A DNA stretch of 64,000 nt from assembly GCF_963678635.1 (NCBI RefSeq), contig NC_087064.1:57670338-57734337 (forward strand), written 5' to 3'. This DNA comes from Symsagittifera roscoffensis. Taxonomy: Eukaryota > Xenacoelomorpha > Acoela > Convolutidae. The position numbers and the translations under genes were made by a program. Under the pieces are notes generated by a model, which saw only the letters and a program-made list of their open reading frames with translations, ran no database searches and was not told the DNA's origin. Shown here piece by piece: positions 44,501 through 51,980 of this stretch. Within the stretch, counting starts at the first letter, position 1; each line of letters begins with the position of its first letter.

Positions 44501-47500
44501 ATTGCATAAAAACATCGTCTAGATAGGTGATTGCGTTTTTCTTGAGTATTAGTGGTCTAAAAATTTTGCTCATAAAAGCTGAAAATGCTGCTGGTCCTAT
44601 GGATATTCCATAGAATAAGCGGTTAAATTCATATTGTTGGTTTCCGATAACAAATTGTGTTAAACGTCGTGATTGTTCATCTAGTGGCATTTGATTGTAT
44701 GCACTATTCATATCGGCGGTTGTGAAGTATTTGCCATTTATTTTTGTTAAAATAACTTGTATTGGTTCGATGGGCCAATTGCATTTTGATTCATCTATGA
44801 GTGAATTGAGGTATCTAGCGTCGAGAACGATTTTTAATGATTCTCCTTTAGCTAGAATGATAACGGGGTTGATGAATGTGTTGCCTTTTGGTTGTTCTTC
44901 TTTATTAACTGGTGATATAATATTGTACTGTTCTAAAATATCGAGTAATCTGTTTACTTTATCATGTAAGTGAATTGGTACTTTACTTGCTCTCTGTTTT
45001 TTGAAAACTGCGTCTGGTTTTAATGGGAGATGTAGTGATGAACTGATTTTTCCAACATCGAATTTTGATGTTGCATAGACTGATGAATATTCAATTAGCT
45101 GTTTGGCTAACTTTTCGAATTCGACTTGTGTTATTTGTGAATGTTGGAAATTAAACATTGTTAAAAATTTCTGTTGGTCCTCTGTGTAGTTACTTATGTT
45201 GAATGTAGGTTTGAAATATGGAGTTTTTGTGAAATAATCCGTATTTCTGTTTTCGTTACTTATTATATTATTTATAGATAATTCTTCATTAAGAATTGTA
45301 GATTGGCAAATATCTAGTAATTGGAGTATATTATTTACGCGATAGGCTTTTTCGTGTATTGGTGATATTGTAGCGTTGGTTTCACAATATCCTAAAAGTC
45401 CTAAAGGTAATGTTACTTGGTAAGGTGTGTTGTTATAAACATGTAAGGAAATAATATCTGAATTCGAATTTTTCAAATATTTTATTGAAGAGATTGTGAT
45501 TTTGAAAAATTTATGAATAGGTTTGAATTCAAAATCTGACATATAAAATTTTTGTTTGTTTTGTTCTTTATCATATTGGTGAACTTGTTTGATTGAAAAA
45601 TTATAGATGTTTCCTGATAGTGGTTTCAGGTGTTTTCTTTGTTGGTTAAATATCGGATAGAATTTTGAAAAGAATGGTGGTTGTTTATTTAATCTTTGAA
45701 AAAATGTTAAGGATGTTTCTTTTGTTTTTGTATATTTATCTTTGATTAATATTTTACTATTTAGGATGTTAATTGTTGGTATATACTTCGAAATAAATGG
45801 TATTCCAATGATATTATATTTAATATCAGTGATATGGAATATTTGTTTAAATGGCTTATTTAGAATTTTACTTTGCTCCATTGTTCTGGTAGGGAGGAGA
45901 AATAATTGGATTTTTCCGTAGTTTATCAATGTTGATCCTTGTGCTGTTGCTAGCTTACTGGAGGTTTCAAGAGGTGTTAGCTTTGGGTGTAAAGCTTTTA
46001 TTTCATTCCATGTGGGAATGTTTATTATGTTTGATTCTGCTCCTGAATCAATTAAAAAATCTATTTCAAGGTCTGGTGGTTGAAATTCTTTGTTTCTTGG
46101 GCTTTCTAAGAGAAATGGTATTGTCCAGATTTTTTCTTTGGGTTGTTCTTTTTGTATATTTTGGTAGATGTGGTTTGTATTCAAGCATTTTGTTTTGACA
46201 TTTTGATTGGGTTGTTCTGTAGTATTTTTTGCATTTGTTTCTTGCGTTGTTGGTGTGGAATTTATGGGTGTAGTGTAATAATTTTGAAGAAATTCTGATT
46301 GATTTTCATATATGTGTGATGAAAAGGGTTGTTCATATATGACAGATTCATAGTCATTTTCGACTTTTATCATATTGATAGAAAGAGTGTTTTCAGTATC
46401 ACTTTCTGAATCTGATGATGTACAGTTTATTTGATTGAGTTGTAACGTATCAGTTACTGTGTCATCAATACCTGGAGGGTCTGATGTTGTTTCTGGGTTA
46501 GATTGTACTTGATTGATTTGTCTTTGATGTTTAGGTGTACTACTTCTGTGGCGATTATTAGAATTATTATAGTTATTATTATTCCGGTGTGGTGATTGGG
46601 AATAATTTCTATAACGATTATTATAACTTGGGTGTCGATTTTGTGAATTATTTCGCGATCTGTTTTGGTAATTATTGTTTGGTCTGTTATAGTTCGATCT
46701 ATTATATGAGTTATTCCTTGATTGATTGTTCGGGTAATTCTGGTTTCGGTTGTTTGAATAACTTCTATTTCGATTATAGGAGTAGTTTCTATTCCTATTG
46801 TATGATGAATTTCGTGATTGGTTGTTTGGATAGTAGTTATTTCTTGATTGGGAATTAGATCTAGAAACAAATCGTTGTGTATTTGAATTTGATCTGGAGT
46901 ATTTATTTCGACTATTTGGTCTATTGTAGTGATTTTGTGATGAATTATTCGTGTTTCTTCGTTCTGGTGATCTTCCTCTATAACTTGAGTTATATGGTGA
47001 TTGATTTCTTGTATAATTTGTATTGTTCGGGAGTGGTTTTCCTGAACTGTTGTTGCTGTAAACTGTTTTGTTCGGTAGATTTTGATCTTTTTTCATGTAT
47101 TGATAGAATGATTTATTTGGTTCTTTGTATTTTTGAGGTTTATTTTGACTATCTTGCTGTTTTTGTCTACATTCGGAAATACTATGTCCGTATCGTCGGC
47201 AATAATTACACCATTTTTTGAAAGATGGTTTGCCTTTAAAGTTCGGGTTCTTTTCGTAAATATTGAGTATTTCAGTGATTTTTTCAACGAGGTCTGTTTC
47301 TGATTCCTGTATATTATTAATATTAGTGGGAGTCGTTTCAATTCTGTTAACGTATTGTAATTTCAGATTTTCCGTTTCTTCTAGTTTCATCGTGATTTCT
47401 GCTTGTTCTAATTTGTCTACTAGTTTTCGAAAATCTAAATCGGGTTCTCGAATTGAAGAAGGATGAGATGCTCTCTTTTTTATTGCTATTTTCCTTAATT

Positions 47501-49733
47501 GTGGTGTTAAGGTCATCATTAAGATTTCTGTCATCTTTGTGTTTTTATAGTCATGTGTATTTAATGAATATGCTTTTCGAACTAGTGTTTCGATTCGTAC
47601 TGCTATTTGCTTGATGGTTTCGTTTGGTAATCTGCGAATTTCATTACATAAAACTCTTTGTTGTTGTTTGTTTCTTTCGGAGTCAAACATTTTTGAAAAT
47701 TCTTGTGTAAATCTTTTCCAGTTTGATTTTATTTCTAGAGGTAGTACTGAAAACCATTTTTGGGCTGCGCCATCTAAGGTTGTTTGTATTAACGCTGTGC
47801 GTCGATGTATCCAGTTTTGACGTAGTGGCGTATTAATTGGTTCAGGTCCTATATTTAAAATCAAATTTGCTGTTACTGCATTTAAATAATCTTCTACAGA
47901 GTATTCAGGGTCTGTTCCTGTGAAAACCATTAAGGGTTTGTTTGATGTTATTGATGATCCACCCATAAGGTATGGATTCATTGTCATTTGTAATGATTCT
48001 GCTGCATTTGGCATTTGAGAAAAATTTGAAAGTTGGTTTCTTGTTATTTCATGTTGTTGGAGATAATATGGGAGTGGTATTTCATTTTGCATTTGTGATG
48101 GTTGATACGAGTGTGCAGTCATTGGATTTTGTTGTTGAATTGGTTGAAAAGATTGTGTATTAATTGGATTTTGTTGTTGAATTGGTTGTTGATGTTGTGC
48201 ATCTATTGTTTGTGGAGAAAAATTTCTATGGTTTGTACATGTTTTCTGTATTCCTTGTCTACGATATTCTTGAGTATTTTGTGCAAATATATCTGGTTGT
48301 AAGAAATCATCATCTGAGGATAAATAATCCATTTGATAAGATGTCTGTTTTTTATTTTTATTTTGTTGAAAAAATGGGTAATTTTCACTGTGATCCTGTG
48401 GAGGATTTGTTTGGAAATTTATTGAATTAGGTTGGGTCATTGGGTTATCCCAATTTCGAGATCTTGTATATTGGTTAAAATTTCTTTGTGGTTGATTATA
48501 TGTTTTTGATGGATGTGTATAATTATAATTATGGTCTGTAAAGTTGTTTCTAGTGAATGTTTTGCGTGTTTTTGATGGTATTGTCATGGGTCTGTATGTT
48601 TGGTAATCCATATGTGAATATTTAGGGGCAACCGAAGGTTTAACGGTTGATTGTAAGGTTACCTGTGTTTGTGAAGGATTTGTATTTCTTGGTGTTGTTA
48701 AATTTGGGCGTATTGGTGAAATACTTTGTTGTGTAGTTGTTGTGTGTACAATTTCTTCATTTATGAAGTGTGATGGTGTCTGGATATCTTGTTGAGTAAG
48801 ATTCCTAGTTCCATTGAGGTTTTCATTGTGTATGACTGTAGAGTTTAAACTATTATTTTGTGTATCGGGCAAAAATGTATGATAGTTTAATGGTGTTGCA
48901 TCAATGGTGAATGGTATTATTTTTACATAATCTCTTATGTAAGATATCGTACTTATTGCTTGACTTGAGATTGATTGTGGGAAGCTTATAAATGCGGGAT
49001 GAGACCATTCGGGGTCCCAAACATAATCTGATTGTTCTGTGATAGCGGTATCATCGTTCGAATTTTGGGGTCTAAAATTTTTTCTTGCTTGTGCAATTAA
49101 ATCAATATTGTGTGTGAAATAATCTATTATGAACCATGCCAAAATTTTTTGTAAATCGTGTTTGGTATGTTGTGAAACGTCGTCTTTCGTGAAATTTTCT
49201 TTAATGATGTTTAAATAACTAGAGAGTAGTGTGATTTCATGTCGTACTCTTAAATGTTTAGATGTTTCTGTCGGTGAGACATTTGTTAATGGGATTTCGT
49301 TTTCTAATATCGAAATATAACTATATATTATTGCGAAAACTTCATTGGTGAAAATGGAGTTTGCTCTTTGTGAGTTATGGTATTGGATGCTTTTTATATA
49401 TTCTGAAAAAACTTTTGAAAATTCTAAATCAAGATCGTCTGTTTGAATAGTATATGTTCTATTATTATGGTTTGGGGAAGTGAATTCTATAGAGTAGATT
49501 CCATACTGTTGTGTTATGTTGCATATATCTTTTAGATAGTGATCTATGATTTGTCTTTTGATTTTTACATCGGGGAACTCTGTTTTACATGGACTGATTC
49601 CGGGTTCAAATAAATTTACGAGTAAATTTTGACAAAATATGTGTTGTCCTCTATCAGTATCTGCATCTACTATAAAAGGAAAGATTTCATCATCATCTGG
49701 GGTTTCGTCACCTGGGGTGTGCGTTGAGCTCAT
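41511..49733 (-). CDS. gag-pol: Gag-Pol polyprotein, 2740 aa (capsid, zinc knuckle, PR, RT, RNase H, integrase)
   Basis: One uninterrupted ATG-started frame encodes all structural and enzymatic proteins, with no frameshift between gag and pol. Domains by residue: a long N-terminal extension (1-560), Gln/Asn-rich near its end; Retrotrans_gag-like capsid (about 575-790, conserved W660); CCHC zinc knuckle C-x2-C-x4-H-x4-C (842-855); Asn/Arg/Ser/Tyr-rich disordered stretch (about 900-1110); aspartic protease DSG (1229-1231); RT with TADMNSAY and YLDD (1737-1740); RNase H with DAS (1886) and TDHKP (D1956); integrase zinc region ending CIIC (2286-2289); catalytic D2321, D2381, E2417, an exact DD35E; GPY module (2594). 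All key residues are present, so the product should be enzymatically competent. Gag, protease and reverse transcriptase must be released by the element's own protease. Confidence 0.95.
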   Translation of the reverse strand: MSSTHTPGDETPDDDEIFPFIVDADTDRGQHIFCQNLLVNLFEPGISPCKTEFPDVKIKRQIIDHYLKDICNITQQYGIYSIEFTSPNHNNRTYTIQTDDLDLEFSKVFSEYIKSIQYHNSQRANSIFTNEVFAIIYSYISILENEIPLTNVSPTETSKHLRVRHEITLLSSYLNIIKENFTKDDVSQHTKHDLQKILAWFIIDYFTHNIDLIAQARKNFRPQNSNDDTAITEQSDYVWDPEWSHPAFISFPQSISSQAISTISYIRDYVKIIPFTIDATPLNYHTFLPDTQNNSLNSTVIHNENLNGTRNLTQQDIQTPSHFINEEIVHTTTTQQSISPIRPNLTTPRNTNPSQTQVTLQSTVKPSVAPKYSHMDYQTYRPMTIPSKTRKTFTRNNFTDHNYNYTHPSKTYNQPQRNFNQYTRSRNWDNPMTQPNSINFQTNPPQDHSENYPFFQQNKNKKQTSYQMDYLSSDDDFLQPDIFAQNTQEYRRQGIQKTCTNHRNFSPQTIDAQHQQPIQQQNPINTQSFQPIQQQNPMTAHSYQPSQMQNEIPLPYYLQQHEITRNQLSNFSQMPNAAESLQMTMNPYLMGGSSITSNKPLMVFTGTDPEYSVEDYLNAVTANLILNIGPEPINTPLRQNWIHRRTALIQTTLDGAAQKWFSVLPLEIKSNWKRFTQEFSKMFDSERNKQQQRVLCNEIRRLPNETIKQIAVRIETLVRKAYSLNTHDYKNTKMTEILMMTLTPQLRKIAIKKRASHPSSIREPDLDFRKLVDKLEQAEITMKLEETENLKLQYVNRIETTPTNINNIQESETDLVEKITEILNIYEKNPNFKGKPSFKKWCNYCRRYGHSISECRQKQQDSQNKPQKYKEPNKSFYQYMKKDQNLPNKTVYSNNSSGKPLPNNTNYTRNQSPYNSSYRGRSPERRNTNNSSQNHYNRPNSRNKYSRSNSNTQRFVSRSNSQSRNNYYPNNQSRNSSYNRNRNYSYNRNRSYSNNRNQNYPNNQSRNNSYNRSNYNRPNNNYQNRSRNNSQNRHPSYNNRYRNYSQSPHRNNNNYNNSNNRHRSSTPKHQRQINQVQSNPETTSDPPGIDDTVTDTLQLNQINCTSSDSESDTENTLSINMIKVENDYESVIYEQPFSSHIYENQSEFLQNYYTTPINSTPTTQETNAKNTTEQPNQNVKTKCLNTNHIYQNIQKEQPKEKIWTIPFLLESPRNKEFQPPDLEIDFLIDSGAESNIINIPTWNEIKALHPKLTPLETSSKLATAQGSTLINYGKIQLFLLPTRTMEQSKILNKPFKQIFHITDIKYNIIGIPFISKYIPTINILNSKILIKDKYTKTKETSLTFFQRLNKQPPFFSKFYPIFNQQRKHLKPLSGNIYNFSIKQVHQYDKEQNKQKFYMSDFEFKPIHKFFKITISSIKYLKNSNSDIISLHVYNNTPYQVTLPLGLLGYCETNATISPIHEKAYRVNNILQLLDICQSTILNEELSINNIISNENRNTDYFTKTPYFKPTFNISNYTEDQQKFLTMFNFQHSQITQVEFEKLAKQLIEYSSVYATSKFDVGKISSSLHLPLKPDAVFKKQRASKVPIHLHDKVNRLLDILEQYNIISPVNKEEQPKGNTFINPVIILAKGESLKIVLDARYLNSLIDESKCNWPIEPIQVILTKINGKYFTTADMNSAYNQMPLDEQSRRLTQFVIGNQQYEFNRLFYGISIGPAAFSAFMSKIFRPLILKKNAITYLDDVFMQSQTKDEMFKVLEKYHQILQNENLKAAPDKSHFFLTRVKFLGHNIERKTITPLKSRIDAIQKLQPPTNKKKIQEFLGMLNFLSKYVYKMQLYLRPFYNILRQQNNFEWNTEHQARFEEIKKLLTEQISNTIPDPDQPFYAMCDASNFGIGAALLQSHNGTNKMNLISANSRLFTQAELRLSTLMRECTAIIYTLTEYEFLILGSKHPTVLFTDHKPIIFLFTQKSNPNHRVYRFQLILMKFPNLHIVWTAGKNLALPDTLSRNTPPELLTRKTTVEIPKNIIFYLAENETSPRLECKYAVKTDIEQSQINNLQHFPLYLDCQNNHYEVDLLGTSTFKPIPYSQWIKNNTQQKRTKQHPPKKDHFPLIEKEDLTDKINLSGPQTNDSKYTINQVFDLHDPLDTIPLSKFEIENIFLPPTETITISTLKQYQNLDPIIRQLKSWHKYKTKPNKADSTILGNKTLLRYFRKFNYTTINETTDLLEYNLNESIVPCLPLSMILIAFNISHTQNIKGHSGSEKTYSNFIQNFYFPNAPIWIKVLCNDCIICQLNKPYPNQKQIAQKQDFKGQSLYFNHRISFDTKGPISPSSEGNSYIMVIVDAFTHYVALNPVPHCNAYYAYTTLYEHWIAKFGLPEILVTDNGTEFINNEIITLCHLYNIKHKPRTSHAPWTNGLVEGMNRSLQEYLRCIINGNDTKYTEWSADVKLFPLAYNSQITTTLGMSPYEMVFNQKPRKPIMFTANSHKNAQGYCKPNKDSICYNLPLHKHDEDHFHHPQILKLASGTHTEWILNRDKKHNEIYQKITKKLLQRQNINEQINSRFTPASDLKIGTFVLIPNFNTQKGISKKLQPLRKGPYQIIAKPTDVTYKITDSNKKEIVQHRNNLLPYYPKEYALRELTQLYSFTGLKIIQNEPHLKNTEQNDNPTENQNTKPTATKNNTQNHKESPKQRKNRKMTEQIIPQEEIDKSEHRKTTRLRNQPRKNYKMFIPQSKILKKVEFKK

Positions 49734-50175
49734 TTTTTCGTTCGATGACTGTTAATATGTAATTATTAATGTGTCGAATTGGTTGATTCCAATTGTATAA
49801 ATGTACTGGTTTGTGTTTATACTGCTTTTTTATTCTTCTTTTTCCTCTTTTTGATGAATTTGAAGTTGTTTCTGAGTCAGAAAAATATAGTTGATCGTGA
49901 AGTGGGCAATTTTTATCTATTGATTCTTTTAGTTTGTAAAGTTCGTCTAAACTGTTGGTTTCTGATTCTGAAAATGCGTTTCGATTTTTTGAAAATCTTT
50001 TTCGTGTTATTTGTCTTTGTTTAGTTATTATTTTCCTCTTTAGTGTTTGTCGTTTTTTGCGAATGTATCCAACTGTTTGTGTATGAGGTGTGATTACAAG
50101 GTCGTATTTTTTGTTATTTATTTCACAATTGTGTAAAACGATTGTTTGTTTATTTCCTAGGTTTTTAAATGACAT
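49708..50175 (-). CDS. ORF1, 155-aa basic accessory protein upstream of gag (unknown)
   Basis: ATG-started ORF that overlaps the polyprotein start by 26 nt and lies in a different frame; the polyprotein is +1 relative to it. I recognise no family. The N-terminal half contains NLGNKQTI and DLVITPH, then a long Arg/Lys-rich stretch (about residues 38-65). Two acidic Ser/Glu/Asp patches and a second basic cluster follow. Nuclear localisation or RNA binding is a guess from composition. Recognisable but broken relatives occur in copies A (start ATG changed to GTG), B and C. Its place before gag suggests translation from the genomic RNA, with the polyprotein reached by leaky scanning, reinitiation or a +1 shift. 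It is unusual for a gypsy element. Confidence 0.7.
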   Translation of the reverse strand: MSFKNLGNKQTIVLHNCEINNKKYDLVITPHTQTVGYIRKKRQTLKRKIITKQRQITRKRFSKNRNAFSESETNSLDELYKLKESIDKNCPLHDQLYFSDSETTSNSSKRGKRRIKKQYKHKPVHLYNWNQPIRHINNYILTVIERKNELNAHPR

Positions 50176-50690
50176 AAGGTTTAGAATGACGGATGCAAAG
50201 GTTGTTAAATGATTTCTATTTTCCTAAACTGTTAGTTCTTACGATTTTTTGGTTAGCTTAACCTGGGTCTATTTGTTCAGGGTTGGAGAGAAAAGTATAT
50301 CGATTCCGAAGAATGATTTTTACTTTCTCGTGACTAGTATAAGCTAAGGTGTTAACTTACTTAATCTTACTTAGGGGTAGTGATTGTGTTCAAGGGTTGG
50401 AGAATAGTAAATCGATCCACAAGGTTCAGGTATAATTAGAACGCGAGTAGTTCGTTAGATACTATTTTAAACTTACTAAGTCTAAGATTTATCCTGGGTC
50501 TGGTAAGAGGGGGGGTCAAGTGAAGGATGAATAACCGAAGTTCTTCACTATTTATCCTAATTTGAATGATTAGTTTTGTTTAAAAATTTCTATTAGTCTT
50601 GGGTCTTTAGAAAGGGTTGGGTAGTGAATCGACGTTTGAGGTCGTTAGACACTAATTAAGTGGGTGGGGGAGAACCAAGTTGTTCTGTTT

Positions 50691-50715
50691 GATCCAAGGA
50701 TAAGCCTTGATGATC
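50691..50715 (-). repeat. Leader hairpin repeat 1
   Basis: GATCCAAGGATAAGCCTTGATGATC on the plus strand: GATC ends enclose AAGG...CCTT arms, so it can fold. An identical copy lies exactly 60 nt away at 50751-50775. Old copies carry three degenerate versions in the same region. Confidence 0.7.
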
Positions 50716-50750
50716 AAATTTAAAATTTAATTAAGTAGAAAATGATTTAA

Positions 50751-50775
50751 GATCCAAGGATAAGCCTTGATGATC
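50751..50775 (-). repeat. Leader hairpin repeat 2
   Basis: Identical 25-nt copy of the motif at 50691-50715. The recent duplication repeats the pair at 61234-61258 and 61294-61318. Confidence 0.7.
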
Positions 50776-51105
50776 TGGTTTTAAAATTAAGTGAATTTAA
50801 GTTTTAATAAAATTTTAAATGTGTGTAAAGGAAAGTTTTAGTGTTTTGATGATATTAGTGAGTTTATGATTGCTGTTATGTTTTAGGTGATGGAGCTGGA
50901 ACAACAGGATGATTTATGATTATTAACCATTTATTGTCATGCTACTAATTTTTATTTTTATTTTCCAATAAATATTTTTCAAACATGTTTTGTATATTAC
51001 TGCAGAATTTTAGGAAAACGATCTTAGATCTTTTTATCAATCGTTATTGTATATTAATAATTTTGTTTAGCGCCTGAAATGATTTTGAAGAGTAACTTCA
51101 AGGTT

Positions 51106-51339
51106 TTATGTTTGCAAATGGAAATCTAAATTCATTGCAAGTAGTATTCGAAATATAAAAGTTTGTTCTGGCTTTTGCCGAACTATCATATAACTATACG
51201 GCAAGTTTCTACTTTGTCGTATGTCGTCTTTGGTTCGAGGTCTTCTTCCAATTCCGGGTAGTTCTGTTATGGTTCGGAATATTGGCTCTGATCTATTGAG
51301 TCGGAGAGACATTTCAATTAAATTATTGTCGTATAACAT
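51106..51339 (-). CDS. Leader ORF, 77 aa, conserved small basic protein (unknown)
   Basis: First ORF after the PBS, with an ATG 88 nt inside the 5' LTR boundary. I recognise no family. The middle holds a conserved stretch of the type ELPGIGRRxRTxxDIR, rich in Arg and Lys, and the C-terminus is hydrophobic. Related intact ORFs of equal length sit at the same place in decayed copies A (10622-10855) and C (21062-21295), with many substitutions but no frameshift. Copies B and E have lost the start or the frame. Survival in two decayed copies suggests a selected product, such as a small regulatory peptide or an upstream ORF controlling gag translation. The alternative is a chance open frame in a conserved leader. 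Confidence 0.55.
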   Translation of the reverse strand: MLYDNNLIEMSLRLNRSEPIFRTITELPGIGRRPRTKDDIRQSRNLPYSYMIVRQKPEQTFIFRILLAMNLDFHLQT

Positions 51340-51406
51340 TTTGTAAATGTTTTTGTCTAATTTCTAATCTATTTTGGTTAATTCTAATCTAGTAAGGTCT
51401 TGTTCG

Positions 51407-51424
51407 AGACTTATGGTCGCACCA
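51407..51424 (-). other. Primer-binding site (PBS)
   Basis: Reading with the element, the LTR end is followed by TC and then TGGTGCGACCATAAGTCT. TGG complements the CCA tail of a tRNA. The core TGGTGCGACC is kept beside the old LTRs of copies A, C and E (copy B has one change). The complement would be a tRNA ending GGTCGCACCA. A T-loop-like TTCGA lies 14 nt before the CCA, one short of the canonical 15. I cannot name the primer tRNA. Confidence 0.75.
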
Positions 51425-51426
51425 GA

Positions 51427-51836
51427 TGAGTTAAGACTGGAGTGTATAACTCATAGAGTAATTTCGGATAGGGTACACCGTCTGCTCGTCACGCTATCTT
51501 ATTTTCGGCCGGATAGATTCGTGCAACTTCTTAGTCTAATACCGATCCTAATCTTACTCTTATACTATCTAGTCTCAGGTTGTTTAACTAGTCTCTGCTA
51601 GGCTCAATAGATCTAGGGTATACTGGTTTATTGCGGCTGCTGAAGTGCTCGGGAGAGTCCAACTAAATTCTAAGTTAAATTCAAATCTCTCTGGTGCTGA
51701 AGTTACAAGTAACTTCAGCACTTACAAATAAGTGGGTTGTTAGTTAGATGGATCATGATTGGTTAATATTAAATACTTTACATTGGTAAAACATTTAATT
51801 TATCCAATCATAAAATATAGTTTAGATCAGGTTCCA
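51427..51836 (-). repeat. 5' LTR of the complete element
   Basis: A 410-bp LTR in minus orientation, beginning TGGAACCTGATC and ending CTTAACTCA when read with the element. It carries a perfect 13-bp-arm hairpin at 51694-51721, an AATAAA at 51627-51632, and an outer inverted repeat (ATGATTGG...CCAATCAT). Identical as read to 32927-33336 and to 61970-62379. Transcription should start in it, but I cannot place the TATA box or the U3/R boundary with confidence. Confidence 0.95.
51694..51721. other. LTR hairpin, 13-bp arms, 2-nt loop
   Basis: GTGCTGAAGTTAC-aa-GTAACTTCAGCAC is a perfect inverted repeat in the 5' LTR; the same lies at 33194-33221 and 62237-62264. Old LTRs A and E carry a different but also perfect hairpin at the same place (GTTGAAACTAC-aa-GTAGTTTCAAC at 11184-11207 and 30667-30690). 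The pairing is therefore kept while the bases differ. Confidence 0.8.
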
Positions 51837-51840
51837 AAAG
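51837..51840. other. Target-site duplication AAAG, right copy
   Basis: Partner of 32923-32926. The H sequence then continues as gacctagagggtg, matching gatctagagggtg after the empty site at 22967. Confidence 0.85.
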
Positions 51841-51980
51841 GACCTAGAGGGTGAAACATTCAGTTCTACCAAGAATTTAATTGGCCAGGGCCGCCAGCTT
51901 GATGACTATACTGTGTAGTCCGGGGAGAATATCAAAGTCCGAAACACCGATCTAGCACCGAAAATCTAACGAGTTCTTTT

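Larger units (their letters stand above)
50176..51105 (-). other. 5' leader between the 77-aa ORF and the 155-aa ORF
   Basis: Leader of about 930 nt without a long ORF, well conserved with copies A, B, C and E and the two leader fragments. It holds two 25-nt hairpin repeats (50691-50715, 50751-50775). Two candidate splice-donor strings of the GTAAGA/GTAAGT type lie near 50355-50375 on the minus strand. In retroelements this position usually carries packaging and splice-donor signals; their presence here is inferred. Confidence 0.6.
32927..51836 (-). mobile_element. Complete Ty3/gypsy-type env-bearing LTR retrotransposon (18.9 kb)
   Basis: A full-length LTR retroelement transcribed on the minus strand. 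Two 410-bp direct repeats start TG and end CA and are identical as read. A tRNA-type primer-binding site lies 2 nt inside the 5' LTR. AAAG is duplicated on both sides. A related H block at 22951-22980 carries the uninterrupted site. Domain order PR-RT-RNaseH-IN is that of Ty3/gypsy, not Copia. An Env-like ORF and at least five further ORFs make it much longer than a typical 5-9 kb gypsy element. Identical LTRs and intact catalytic motifs imply recent activity. It is inserted inside the remains of a second, decayed gypsy lineage. Confidence 0.95.

Noticed and set aside
46454-46870. 138-codon open frame inside the Asn/Arg/Ser-rich part of gag (minus strand, other frame), and antisense frames 46589-46858 and 46877-47221
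   Set aside because: Low-complexity repeats such as AATCGA and AAYAGR stay open in several frames. They overlap the polyprotein fully and have simple repetitive composition.
48102-48430. Plus-strand frames of 60-90 codons opposite gag, also at 58645-58973
   Set aside because: Antisense shadows of the conserved Gln/Asn-rich gag sequence; hydrophobic composition follows from the complementary codons.
41511-49733. Possible Copia or BEL/Pao affiliation
   Set aside because: Integrase follows RNase H and ends with a GPY module, the Ty3/gypsy order; Copia has integrase before RT.
51407-51426. tRNA-like 3' end (TTCGA...CGCACCA) as a possible tRNA gene
   Set aside because: No acceptor, D-arm or anticodon arm upstream. 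Position beside the LTR and presence in every copy identify it as the primer-binding site.
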